A stretch of DNA of 64,000 nucleotides, from the NCBI GenBank assembly GCA_900540475.1, contig UQGG01000004.1, forward strand, positions 124,001 through 188,000, given 5' to 3'. This DNA comes from an uncultured Robinsoniella sp. (GTDB taxonomy: Bacteria > Bacillota > Clostridia > Lachnospirales > Lachnospiraceae). Below the pieces are notes generated by a model that ran no database searches, had not been told where the DNA came from, and saw only the letters and a program-made list of their open reading frames with translations. Below are positions 24,201-32,001 of this stretch, piece by piece (positions within the stretch are counted from its first letter, which is position 1; every line of letters begins with the position of its first letter). A program made the position numbers and the translations under genes.

Positions 24201-27011
24201 CTCTGCTACTTTTATAAACTCTTTAAAGCCTTTATCACCTTCCGCCTTATCTGAGCGATAAACCATATATTTAAAAGCCGTATCGGTACTGTCCCAGGAG
24301 AGTATCATCTCCCCGTTTTTAGCGCTGTCACATTTTACATTTGCGGGAGGCGCCGGTTTTTCCACTCCCGGATCCAGCATGTCTATTTCAATCACGTTGC
24401 CCGGCGCAGATTCTGTTCCATCCGCTGTAACTGCAGTCATATAGTACTGATACGTTTCTCCCATGGATGCTTTCATGGATCGGCAGGACAATTCATCCGC
24501 CTGATACTCCTCTGCCGTGAAAGATTTCACTACAGCAAACCCTTCATCCGCCTGCCCCTTCCGGTAGATCCGGTACGCCGCTGCCTCTCCCACTCCGGTA
24601 AAGCCAATGAGAAATGAAGCAGAATTCCCTTCAAAACTCATTTCAGAATAATTCAAACCGGATGGTGCTAATAATACCGGTGTTATTTCAAGACCGTTGA
24701 TATAGGGATTAGATCCTCCAACGGTTAAGTTGAGCTGCCCATCCGTAACCCGCACAGACGCTGCCATGCTCGCCAGTGACTGCTTGGTGGATATTCCTCC
24801 CGCGGCTTTTCCCTCAGCCATATAAGATGCCTTGATTGTGGACGTTCCTGGAAGCAGATCACCTGCATAAACCTTAATCTCATAATCACCATTTGGAAGA
24901 TCTACGGCAAATTCTCCTGCTCCCAGGTTGAAATCATCCGCCATTGCCGAAGAATCGGCATTTTCGTTGCCGGAGCGGTTGCGTCCATTATTGGGAGCCT
25001 TTAACCATCCGTATCCGGCTTCTTTTGTATATTCCTGGTTCTGGTTTACACCGGTCCATCCCTCCATCGTAGGTGAATTGTTATAGTTAAAATCATATTT
25101 ATACTGGGCGGACTTTGTTGTGACCGTTATCTTTTCAGACAGTTCCCCCAGGCCTTTCTCATTGTAGCCGCATACGGCATATACATAAGTTTTGCCGCCT
25201 GCGCACCCGTTATCCGTATATCTGGTTCCCGCAGTAACGGAATACTTTTCTGCATTTGTAAAGTCCACTGTTTCCCCAGATGCCCCCTCTGTCAGTTCTT
25301 CCCGGAAAATATAATACATCTCAGCTCCCTGGGAGGCATCCCATTGCATGGATACACTGGAAGCCCCTGCGGTAACTGGCATTAATCCCGTAACTGCCTG
25401 GGGAACATCGGCTGATTCCTTCAAATTAATAAATGACTGCAGACGGCTGATCAACGGGTCCACGTTCTGAGGCATTCCCGCAATCTCTGCAGCTACACAC
25501 TGGGCAAACTTATACGCCCCATAATACTGTAAATGGGTGCTGTCTGTTGCTCCCCCTGCATAGGCTCCTTCATATTCCCCCGGTTCCACCCAGAGAAACA
25601 GAGATTTTGCCCCTTCAATCCCAAAGCTTTCGCACAATGCTATGGATGCCGCACTTAAGTCCGCTAACGGAATATTTTCCTGTGCTGCTATGGTTCTCAT
25701 GACATCTCCATATGCTTTGAAATTTTCATTAAATGTACCATCTGCATTATAACTGTACCGCGCTGCCGGAGTTACCAGAATGCAGGCAGCTCCTCTTTGT
25801 TTTGCACCGTCAATATAATATTTGATCCATTTTCCAAAATCCTCCGGAGAAACATAACGGTTGGGTCTGGAAGAAGTTGCATCATTGTGCCCCCACTGAA
25901 CAAGCAGATAATCCCCGGGCTTTACGTCCTCCAAAAGGTCGTCCAGCTTTCCTTCTTCGATAAAAGATCTGGAACTTCTTCCTCCAATTGCTCTGTTCTC
26001 TATGATCACCTGATCCGTTTCATAGCTTCTGGACTGATTGTAATTGCAGTCTTCACAAGGTCCTTCGCCGATATAATTTCCAATGAAATTATGCAGTGCC
26101 TCTCCCCATCCTGTCTGGGGATCATAGTAATCCTCATAAGTCTGCACCGTAGAATCCGATGCCAGGAATATGGTAGGTTTTTCTCCTGCAGATTTTTCCG
26201 GGGATGCCGCAATCTCCATACTTTCTATATACACAGACTGCTCTGCTGCCTCATTTTCCGAAACCGCTTTGTTCTCGGCTAAGAACTTCAGATTCAGTAT
26301 CCCGTCAACGAGACAGGTATGAAAGGTTACCGTCTTTCTGCTGCCTGCCTCTACTGTAACACCAGTTGCTTTCGTAATATCCTCAGCTTCCAGACGTGCG
26401 GTATAATCCATCTCTGTAGGATTTACCAGTTCCACTGTGATATCATAATCCTTCGCTTCCAGTTTTAAATCCAAAGTAGAAGTATTTTCATATGTATAAA
26501 CACCGTATCCGGTATGTTCTGTCTCAGTCCACACCTGGCTTGCAATCTGCAGGCAGGATTCCTGATCCGTAATGTAAGCAGCACTCCCTGTCGTTAGGAA
26601 TGCATTTCTTGGGTAATACACATTCCCCTGCCAGCCTGGCGCTGCTTCCGGATATGTAAGGTCTGAAAATCCAAATCCTGTCTCGTCCGAATATAGGTTT
26701 TTACTGGTTACTCCATTGTCTGCCTTTGTTCCAAACAAAAATCTCCCCGTATTCCCTGCCTGCATTGAATCCACTTGATGAATTACTTCTGTTTCCTGTT
26801 CTGATTCCTGTTCCGATTCCTGTTCTGATTCCAGGACAGATTCCTTTTCCCTTTGTTCTCCCATACTATCTGTCTCTGATTCAGCGGTCCCACCACTAAT
26901 TTCCGCTGCAAAAGCCACTGCCGTCTGCATATTGGTTACTACCATAGCTGCTGCCAGACAGATTGCTGCCGCCGATGATAGCCGGCGTCTTCTTTTTCCA
27001 CTTTCTTTCAT
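21285..27011 (-). CDS. Giant secreted rhamnogalacturonan acetylesterase-PL11 lyase fusion
   Basis: 1908 residues. A basic signal peptide (SSAAAICLAAAMVVTN; cleavage near VAFAAE) is followed by an acidic ESEQ-repeat tether. Next come a carbohydrate-binding-like domain (about 90-275) and a CE12 esterase (about 280-515; LASDSTVQTY, GGRSSRSF, QWGHNDATSS, ATDSTHLQYYGA). Then come a fibronectin III domain (540-620), a second binding-like domain (635-760) and two more Fn3 domains. The PL11 rhamnogalacturonan lyase (about 990-1645) has Ca-loop motifs DLDGDGQLELVVKWYP, DFDGDGKAEIAVKTADG and DIDNDGKDEIIYG. An Fn3 domain and a third binding-like domain end the protein. It should deacetylate and eliminatively cleave the rhamnogalacturonan-I backbone outside the cell. 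No LPXTG or SLH anchor is seen, so it is probably released. Confidence 0.93.
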   Translation of the reverse strand: MKESGKRRRRLSSAAAICLAAAMVVTNMQTAVAFAAEISGGTAESETDSMGEQREKESVLESEQESEQESEQETEVIHQVDSMQAGNTGRFLFGTKADNGVTSKNLYSDETGFGFSDLTYPEAAPGWQGNVYYPRNAFLTTGSAAYITDQESCLQIASQVWTETEHTGYGVYTYENTSTLDLKLEAKDYDITVELVNPTEMDYTARLEAEDITKATGVTVEAGSRKTVTFHTCLVDGILNLKFLAENKAVSENEAAEQSVYIESMEIAASPEKSAGEKPTIFLASDSTVQTYEDYYDPQTGWGEALHNFIGNYIGEGPCEDCNYNQSRSYETDQVIIENRAIGGRSSRSFIEEGKLDDLLEDVKPGDYLLVQWGHNDATSSRPNRYVSPEDFGKWIKYYIDGAKQRGAACILVTPAARYSYNADGTFNENFKAYGDVMRTIAAQENIPLADLSAASIALCESFGIEGAKSLFLWVEPGEYEGAYAGGATDSTHLQYYGAYKFAQCVAAEIAGMPQNVDPLISRLQSFINLKESADVPQAVTGLMPVTAGASSVSMQWDASQGAEMYYIFREELTEGASGETVDFTNAEKYSVTAGTRYTDNGCAGGKTYVYAVCGYNEKGLGELSEKITVTTKSAQYKYDFNYNNSPTMEGWTGVNQNQEYTKEAGYGWLKAPNNGRNRSGNENADSSAMADDFNLGAGEFAVDLPNGDYEIKVYAGDLLPGTSTIKASYMAEGKAAGGISTKQSLASMAASVRVTDGQLNLTVGGSNPYINGLEITPVLLAPSGLNYSEMSFEGNSASFLIGFTGVGEAAAYRIYRKGQADEGFAVVKSFTAEEYQADELSCRSMKASMGETYQYYMTAVTADGTESAPGNVIEIDMLDPGVEKPAPPANVKCDSAKNGEMILSWDSTDTAFKYMVYRSDKAEGDKGFKEFIKVAETQVPGFTDTGDDLTANISYYYKIKAVNAGGAGDFSEVCKTDVTTELMASPGETLTDRGVIAVNLAGADGGESVVTAADASGKEYTSGVYLSWRSFEKDPKGTTFDIYRNETKIAENLAVTNLVDEGGRASDIYRVEGSSDVELGIKVLDTAVWQDKYLELKLYSPADQTMPDGTACTYAANDMSVGDLDGDGQLELVVKWYPSNAQDNSAKGYTGTTFLDGYDVNFATGEVSLLWRIDMGVNIRSGAHYTQFQVWDFDGDGKAEIAVKTADGTTSYQSTDGTDAGLVEVAYTGACNAASLPVDQISEEHDYRNAAGYILEGPEYFSMFNCDDASLIDTVDYEPGRGNVNAWGDGYGNRVDRFLSAVAYLNGTTPSAVFCRGYYTRTCLTAYYLADTDGDGAGDKIQTYWKFDTNEAGSQYEAQGNHGLSVNDIDNDGKDEIIYGSLVIDHNGTVKYSTNQGHGDAMHVSDWVNWNEGLEVMAVHEHDDASYHVEIHDAETGKILMGYHVGRDTGRGVAADIDPTASGAEFWSIASPDSSAEEEPSWDSRNGGVYSTMSTLENLITLSGKSPASNASIFWDGDLLSEIQDHRFDSDAYKPLAVNLAKWDYENNQEVTLFDSTEILSNNGTKGNTGLTADILGDWREEIISRSSSGQNKIRIYASTIQTDYVVPCLLENRAYRQGVAWQNVAYNQPANLSYLLSEGLITAQLTAQEDRSLSDSLTFTFTPASDGVYGHEITAYEIYRSEDGKSYSLIDTLPADNKQEAYTYTDHKLEADTVYYYKTAAVVDGKNSYGSKPVEMKTKRKASEVLYRFDFGITSDKTAQGWIGITVNGKGGSRTNDELGITYSKEKKFGFADGAAIITGRSEDYTYNKGGITADVYQDFALPDGNTFCADVPNGSYQVEIVGGSVYKSTVKGNLEGTVAVKVESGANSYAVGTYEVEVTDGQLNFNCAPNSISRLDAMIITRIEK

Positions 27012-27118
27012 CTCACTTTACCTCCTTTTTGTGCAACTTGACTATATATAGTTCATGTCGCTGTATTATTATAATATTTTAGCATTTTCTAAATATTGTT
27101 TCTGGTTATCTATTGTTG

Positions 27119-27142
27119 AAAACTTTGCATTTTTAACCATTT
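27119..27142 (-). promoter_or_regulatory. Putative AraC-binding motif upstream of the PL11 gene
   Basis: On the minus strand this 24-nt block has core AAATGGTTAAAAATGCA and matches the block at 19973-19996 in 21 of 24 positions and in the same orientation. It lies about 45 bp upstream of a TATAAT (complement of 27068-27073) that lacks a good -35, as expected for an activator site. The rest of the 227-bp gap 27012-27238 holds only the neighbouring RloB terminator. Confidence 0.55.
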
Positions 27143-27196
27143 TGGATCTGATACCGGGCATAATTGCTTTTGCATAAAAAAACAGCCATCTTTTAA

Positions 27197-27238
27197 TAAA
27201 AAAAGGACTCACATCCCAAACATAAAGGAATGTGAGTC
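27197..27238 (-). terminator. Intrinsic terminator of the RloA-RloB pair
   Basis: On the minus strand GACTCACAT (complement of 27230-27238) pairs with ATGTGAGTC (complement of 27206-27214) and is followed by a run of Ts (complement of 27197-27204). It starts at the RloB stop codon. Confidence 0.85.
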
Positions 27239-27922
27239 TTATTCATCTAAAAATTTCTTTAGATCCTCAACTAATAAGTGTACTGTAGTACCTGGATCAT
27301 ACTCTGATGGTTTGCAATTACTCTGATTAAAACCGCTCATTCTGCGCTTGGCATTTTTAATAGCAAGATCAACACCTCCATAACTATCAACCATCTGATA
27401 TATTTGTTCATTATTTTTATGATATTCTTCTTTTCCTAATCCGAACTTTTTAAATAATCCTGTTAATTTATCATTCCATTCATTTCGGTGCAATGCGGAG
27501 TCACTGTATTCAAAATGGAGGAAAAGCCAGTATTCAAAAGATTGGTTACTCCATGCAATATGATACCCCCTGCTTTCTCCTTCTTTTATAGCACTATCAA
27601 AGTCACCGAAATCATCTTTATCAAATACGATCCAAACATTTTGATATATCAGCCTTGCCTTACTAACAAGTTGATCAGCTTTTTCAATAAGTGCAGTTGT
27701 TGAACACCCTTCTCCACTTATATCTATGATTGGCATTTCATAAATATCTATACTGCCACCCATTTTATTCTTTATTCGCATTTGCATTTCTTTAAAATAT
27801 AAGGGCTCTGTTCTCGCCCCCTCCGTAACTATCAGAAATGAATTTGCTCTTGGTTGTTTATAACCATAATTTCTTTTTTTACGCTCTTCTCTCTTTTTCT
27901 TAAAAAGATCATCACTCCCCAT
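27239..27922 (-). CDS. rloB: RloB family protein (AbiLii-like), partner of the upstream AAA ATPase
   Basis: 227 residues. Basic N-terminus KKKREERKKRNYGYKQPRA, then the RloB/TOPRIM-like core: FLIVTEGARTEPLYFKEM (acidic residue in TEG), WIVFDKDDFGDFDSAIKEG (Asp pair), SNQSFEYWLFLHFEY, and a helical C-terminal part. RloB proteins are encoded with RloA-type ATPases in restriction loci and in the lactococcal AbiL phage-abortive system; a nuclease-like TOPRIM role is inferred, not shown. The ATG follows the rloA stop directly (TAGATG), which implies translational coupling. Base composition is clearly more AT-rich than the flanking carbohydrate genes. Confidence 0.85.
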   Translation of the reverse strand: MGSDDLFKKKREERKKRNYGYKQPRANSFLIVTEGARTEPLYFKEMQMRIKNKMGGSIDIYEMPIIDISGEGCSTTALIEKADQLVSKARLIYQNVWIVFDKDDFGDFDSAIKEGESRGYHIAWSNQSFEYWLFLHFEYSDSALHRNEWNDKLTGLFKKFGLGKEEYHKNNEQIYQMVDSYGGVDLAIKNAKRRMSGFNQSNCKPSEYDPGTTVHLLVEDLKKFLDE

Positions 27923-29119
27923 CTACTCACCTTCTCTCAGGCTAAATTCCTTAAGAAGCGGTATGCCACCATACACTCCAGCTAAATAATCTTTCTCAAA
28001 CGACGCATCTGATCTCACCTTAAAATCAGACAATGCACTTAATTCTGAATGCCCCATGTAATCTTTCTGTACAAACCAAATTTGATCCCGCCTGAAAAAC
28101 TTTTTATCCAATAAAGTAGTATCATGAGTTGTATATATTAATTGTGCTTGTGATGACTGATTATAAAATAAATCAATAATAAACTTTAACAGTAAAGGAT
28201 GCAGTTTTGCATTTAACTCATCAATAAATAAGCAACCATTTTTTTCAACAGCCAACACCGCATGGGTATAGATCGCAATACTTTTAATTGTACCCTTTGA
28301 TTCATTATATAACGGAAGGTTATAATGATTTTCTTCTGCATCATCATGTCTGGTAAAAAATCTTTTTTCTCCGTTATCAACTTTATACCCGATATCTTTG
28401 ATCCCTGTGTCAATTGCCATCAAAAATTTTAAGAGATTCTCTTTATCTGAATCAATAATTTTAGGTAATATTTTATCTAATATAACTGATTTTTCATAAA
28501 AATCTGTATCCAGTGCAAAGGTATCCATAATTCCGTTATAGACCTCATTATATACTTTTGTTTTAAGTTTTAATTTATTGAAAAAAGATAATATTAAAGT
28601 TTCTTTCGGTATTTGTTCTCCATATTGTATGCATTCTTTTCTTACAGATGCACCAAATTGAATCAGACCAGTATGATTTCTTTCAAAAATAATAGTATTT
28701 CTATTTGTTTCAATATTCTTTTTATACATCCATTCATTCACAATTTTTTTATCATTATATTCAAAACCATATTTGTATTCAAAACTATTTACATTAATAA
28801 TAATCTCAAATTCTGTATTATTTTTTTCACTATCAAATAAAAAAGGCAGATAATATCTTTCTATTGCGTTCAATTCTTCATTTGCCACATTATTCAAAGA
28901 TTCTAAAATTATTCTCTGGAATGTCTTAAATGAGAAGTACAGATTAGACTTTCCACTTGCATTTGCACCATATATAGCTGCTACCCTAAGGTACTTTTCT
29001 TTTGTGCCAATATCCATGAGATTGTACTCATGCTCCTTATAGGCACTAATTGCCGTCATATCCAAAATTGTTTCATCCTTAAAAGACAGAAAATTTTTAA
29101 GTGTAAATTGAATCAACAT
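27923..29119 (-). CDS. rloA: RloA/AbiLi-like AAA family ATPase, probable phage-defence sensor
   Basis: 398 residues of an ABC/SMC-related AAA15-type ATPase. N-terminal MLIQFTLKNFLSFKDETILD, Walker A YGANASGKSNL (about residues 50-60), a long variable middle part, SKGTIKSIAIYTHAVLAVEKN, Walker B CLFIDELNAKLHPLL and the switch histidine in LIYTTHDTTLLD. This architecture with an adjacent rloB is the two-gene AbiL/RloAB arrangement; AbiL aborts phage infection in Lactococcus. GGAGG precedes the ATG. Codon use and base composition are strongly AT-biased, which suggests acquisition by transfer. Whether it protects against phage here is inference. Confidence 0.85.
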   Translation of the reverse strand: MLIQFTLKNFLSFKDETILDMTAISAYKEHEYNLMDIGTKEKYLRVAAIYGANASGKSNLYFSFKTFQRIILESLNNVANEELNAIERYYLPFLFDSEKNNTEFEIIINVNSFEYKYGFEYNDKKIVNEWMYKKNIETNRNTIIFERNHTGLIQFGASVRKECIQYGEQIPKETLILSFFNKLKLKTKVYNEVYNGIMDTFALDTDFYEKSVILDKILPKIIDSDKENLLKFLMAIDTGIKDIGYKVDNGEKRFFTRHDDAEENHYNLPLYNESKGTIKSIAIYTHAVLAVEKNGCLFIDELNAKLHPLLLKFIIDLFYNQSSQAQLIYTTHDTTLLDKKFFRRDQIWFVQKDYMGHSELSALSDFKVRSDASFEKDYLAGVYGGIPLLKEFSLREGE

Positions 29120-29249
29120 ATCATGTCACCTCCTCAATACTTATAATATAACATTTTTAAATATTATGTCAATAAAAATGTGATTTTTTCACAATTATTA
29201 TAATATTAAATATATTTTATGCATATTAATATTTCTCTTACAATCACGC

Positions 29250-29300
29250 TTGACAAACCCGTGCTGCAAGTGTATAGTGTGTATTATATACATACACACT
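29250..29300 (+). promoter_or_regulatory. Consensus promoter overlapped by a perfect inverted-repeat operator for the GntR operon
   Basis: TTGACA (29250-29255), a 17-nt spacer and TATAGT (29273-29278) form a near-consensus promoter. A perfect 9-bp inverted repeat, AGTGTGTAT at 29276-29284 and ATACACACT at 29292-29300 with 7 nt between, overlaps the -10 and the likely start site. YtrA-subfamily GntR repressors bind sites with AGTGTA/TACACT half-sites, so repression by the gene product at 29325 is expected. Confidence 0.8.
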
Positions 29301-29324
29301 ACACATAGAAAGCGGTCGATCCCT

Positions 29325-29699
29325 ATGAAAATATTAATCTCCAACACTACAGACAAACCTCTGTACCAGCAAATAGAAGAACAGCTCAAAGACGCCATAT
29401 TTAAAGGCGAATTAAAAGAAGGTGATGCCCTGCCCTCAATCCGGGGGTTTGCCAATGACTTAAAGGTAAGCGTCCTTACCATACGCCGCGTTTACGATGA
29501 ATTGGAAGCCGAAGGATTTGTCACCAGCCAGGTGGGAATCGGAACCTTTATCTCCGCCGGTAACCTGGAACTCCTCCGGGATTCGAAACGGCGTCTGGTG
29601 GAGCAGAAAATGCAGGATATGATTCTGTCGGCTAAGACCCTGGAAATTTCCAAACAGGAACTGATGGATATGATGGATATTCTATATGAAGAAGAATAA
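29325..29699 (+). CDS. GntR family transcriptional regulator, YtrA subfamily
   Basis: 124 residues from ATG 29325. The N-terminal winged helix is complete: KPLYQQIEEQLKDAIFKGEL, EGDALPSIRGFANDLKVSV, LTIRRVYDELEAEGFVTSQ, VGIGTFIS. The short C-terminal helical dimerisation segment (about 50 residues) is diagnostic of the YtrA subfamily. Such proteins repress the ABC exporter operons in which they are encoded and respond to cell-envelope stress or antimicrobial compounds. It heads a four-gene operon; the ATPase start is 16 nt downstream. The ribosome binding site is weak, so expression may be low. Confidence 0.92.
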   Translation: MKILISNTTDKPLYQQIEEQLKDAIFKGELKEGDALPSIRGFANDLKVSVLTIRRVYDELEAEGFVTSQVGIGTFISAGNLELLRDSKRRLVEQKMQDMILSAKTLEISKQELMDMMDILYEEE

Positions 29700-29715
29700 G
29701 CAGGAGGATTTATAC

Positions 29716-30573
29716 ATGGAAAATGTATTAGAAGTAACCGGATTAAACAAGAATTATAAGAACTTTGCCTTAGAAGATGTAACCTTTTCCCTTCCCGGCG
29801 ACTGCATCACAGGATTTATCGGTATCAACGGTTCCGGTAAAACAACCACCATCCGATCAATCTTAGGTCTTGCCCATAAAGATGCCGGTAATATTAAAGT
29901 GTTCGGACTTGACATGGCTAAACACAGCCGGGAAATTAAGAACCGATTAGGCGTAGTCCTGGACAGCGGATGTTTCTACGAAGATCTCACCATGGCGGAG
30001 ATGAAAAGCATCCTGGCACCCGCCTACTCCAAGTGGAACGAAAAGACTTACCGGGATTATATGGACCGTTTTTCCCTGAATCCAAAGCAGAAAATTTCCA
30101 CGCTGTCCAAAGGCATGCATATGAAGTTTGCACTTACGCTGGCACTTTCCCATGAAGCGGAACTTCTGATCATGGATGAGCCGACCAGCGGACTGGACCC
30201 ACTGATCCGCAGCCAGTTTATGAAAATATTAACGGACTATATGAAGGAAGGCGGCAAGAGCGTATTTTTCTCAACCCATATCACTTCCGATCTGGACCGG
30301 GTCGCAGATATGCTGATTTTAATCAACAAGGGCCACATTTTATTTGAAGAAGAAAAAGATATGCTTTTAGAGGAATACCGGCTGGTAAAAGGCGATGGAA
30401 CACATCTCTCACCATCGGTTAAAGAACTGTTTTTGAATTTGGAAGAAACACGTTTTGGGTTCACCGGTATTACAAAACATATTGCAGAAGTACGGCGGAA
30501 TATACCGGATATACTGGTAGAAAAACCAGGAATTGAGGATATCATGCTGGGCTGCATACAAGGAGGGGAATAA
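29716..30573 (+). CDS. ABC-2 type exporter ATP-binding protein
   Basis: 285 residues from ATG 29716 with AGGAGG upstream. Walker A GINGSGKTTTIRSI, signature LSKGMHMKFALTLALSH, Walker B LLIMDEPTSGLDP and the H-loop STHITSDLDRVAD are all present. The C-terminal 70 residues are a variable extension typical of this exporter group. It energises the two membrane subunits encoded next, either for export of a compound or for sensing and resisting a membrane-active agent. It lies downstream of its probable repressor. Confidence 0.93.
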   Translation: MENVLEVTGLNKNYKNFALEDVTFSLPGDCITGFIGINGSGKTTTIRSILGLAHKDAGNIKVFGLDMAKHSREIKNRLGVVLDSGCFYEDLTMAEMKSILAPAYSKWNEKTYRDYMDRFSLNPKQKISTLSKGMHMKFALTLALSHEAELLIMDEPTSGLDPLIRSQFMKILTDYMKEGGKSVFFSTHITSDLDRVADMLILINKGHILFEEEKDMLLEEYRLVKGDGTHLSPSVKELFLNLEETRFGFTGITKHIAEVRRNIPDILVEKPGIEDIMLGCIQGGE

Positions 30574-30575
30574 TA

Positions 30576-31220
30576 ATGACTCTGCATATTCTGAATCTGC
30601 TGAAAAAGGATTGTTTGATAGTAAAAACCAATCTTTTGCTGATGATGGGTTTTACCATATTTTTTACTGTATTTCTGGTTCTGCGGACGCCCAGTCTGGC
30701 TGGTGCACCCCTGTTTATCATGCTGAGCATCTTCATTCCCATGCTCACAACCAGTTTTATATCACAGGCTGAATATAAAGCCTATAAAGTAATGCCTCTG
30801 CTGTGCGCCTCTCCTTACAGCAGAACGGCTATGGTAATTTCCCGCTACCTGTTTTTATACCTGATATTTTTTTATTGCTGTATCGTTTATTTCGTCGTTA
30901 TGTCAATTCTGCAGATGAAGCAGATCCAATTTTCATCGGTATTGACATCCTTTTTGATTTTATCCATCCTGTACGGAATCTGCGAGCCGCTGGAGTATCA
31001 GATCGGTTTTGAAAAAATACAATATCTTTTCATAATGCTGATTATGGTGATTCCTTTTGGAACTGTTTTTATATTAAAACTAGATCTCCTGTCGAAAATC
31101 CATATCACAAATCTGCCACCAAATTTTATACTTTATATCCTGATGGCAGCCGCTGTCATCGTAATCAATGCCATATCCATCACGATTTCTTCCCGCATTT
31201 TTGCCCGCCGGGAACTATGA
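30576..31220 (+). CDS. ABC-2 transporter permease subunit A
   Basis: 214 residues, nearly all hydrophobic, with about six membrane segments (LLMMGFTIFFTVFLVL, PLFIMLSIFIPMLTTSF, YLFLYLIFFYCCIVYFVV and others). The N-terminus LHILNLLKKDCLIVKTN is the amphipathic start seen in small ABC-2 permeases, and EYKAYKVMPLLCASPYSRTAMVISRY (residues about 66-91) is the conserved loop of this group. AAGGAGG precedes the ATG; the gene starts 2 nt after the ATPase stop codon. It pairs with the next gene as a heterodimer. Confidence 0.85.
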   Translation: MTLHILNLLKKDCLIVKTNLLLMMGFTIFFTVFLVLRTPSLAGAPLFIMLSIFIPMLTTSFISQAEYKAYKVMPLLCASPYSRTAMVISRYLFLYLIFFYCCIVYFVVMSILQMKQIQFSSVLTSFLILSILYGICEPLEYQIGFEKIQYLFIMLIMVIPFGTVFILKLDLLSKIHITNLPPNFILYILMAAAVIVINAISITISSRIFARREL

Positions 31221-31257
31221 TAAGGATCATGTTGGATCGGAAAAAGGAGGATCTGCC

Positions 31258-31896
31258 ATGCTAATGCACCTGGTTAAAAAAGACTTTTATATAATCCGCA
31301 TCTATTTTATTGTGAGCCTGGCAATTGCTGCCGCTATCCAGGTCAGCATCCAAATCGCACTACCGGAACTGCCCGGAACAATAATATTGCTTTACACCGT
31401 GATCATGGTTTATCTGCTCTTATGCCAGAATCTATCCATTAAGGAGTCTAAATTTGAAAAGGCTGAGTCCCTTTTGTGTTCTGCCCCTTATCTGAGATGT
31501 GATCTGGTAGCAGCCCGTTACATTTTCCTGATGCTGCCTCTTATATGCTGTATCATCCTGTACCAGACTATATCACTGATTCTTGGGACTGCACCGGTCA
31601 GTCTGTTTCATTGCTTTCTGGTGACGGCAATTGCACTGATACCATTATCCATTTACATTCCCATTCAATATAAGTTTGGTTATGCTAAGACAAAATTTAT
31701 ACTTACCGGAATGATACTGTTAGCCGCACTGTTTCCCAGGGAGATCACCTTGCTGTTCCAGTCTTTCAACCCCAAAGAACTGTCGGCATTTCCGGATTTA
31801 TACAAATATGTTCTGGTAATTGTGATCATAACAGCCACGGTAGGAATATCCATGTTTTTTTCCCTCCGGATCTATAAATCCAGGGAAATGGTATAA
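31258..31896 (+). CDS. ABC-2 transporter permease subunit B
   Basis: 212 residues from ATG 31258 with AGGAGG upstream. It is a paralogue of the preceding subunit: HLVKKDFYIIRIYFIVSLAI at the start, then KFEKAESLLCSAPYLRCDLV, which matches the sister loop, and six hydrophobic segments. Together with the ATPase the two subunits form a complete small exporter. It is the last gene of the operon and is followed by a terminator. Confidence 0.85.
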   Translation: MLMHLVKKDFYIIRIYFIVSLAIAAAIQVSIQIALPELPGTIILLYTVIMVYLLLCQNLSIKESKFEKAESLLCSAPYLRCDLVAARYIFLMLPLICCIILYQTISLILGTAPVSLFHCFLVTAIALIPLSIYIPIQYKFGYAKTKFILTGMILLAALFPREITLLFQSFNPKELSAFPDLYKYVLVIVIITATVGISMFFSLRIYKSREMV

Positions 31897-31905
31897 ATGC
31901 AGCAC

Positions 31906-31968
31906 AAAAGCGTACAGATACAGGAACCAGGCTGTTAAGCCGTTATCTCCTTTGTCTGTACGCTTTTT
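31906..31968. terminator. Bidirectional terminator between the exporter operon and ilvE
   Basis: AAAAGCGTACAGA (31906-31918) pairs with TCTGTACGCTTTT (31955-31967), with further Ts after it on the plus strand. On the minus strand the A-run gives a U-tract for ilvE. The loop of about 36 nt can fold a second small hairpin. Confidence 0.75.
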
Positions 31969-32001
31969 CATTATAGGCTGATCTGAAAGCAGGTGTTACA
32001 A

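Noticed and set aside
27239..29119. Retron or Septu-type defence system
   Set aside because: There is no reverse transcriptase, ncRNA or HNH partner; the second gene is RloB-like.
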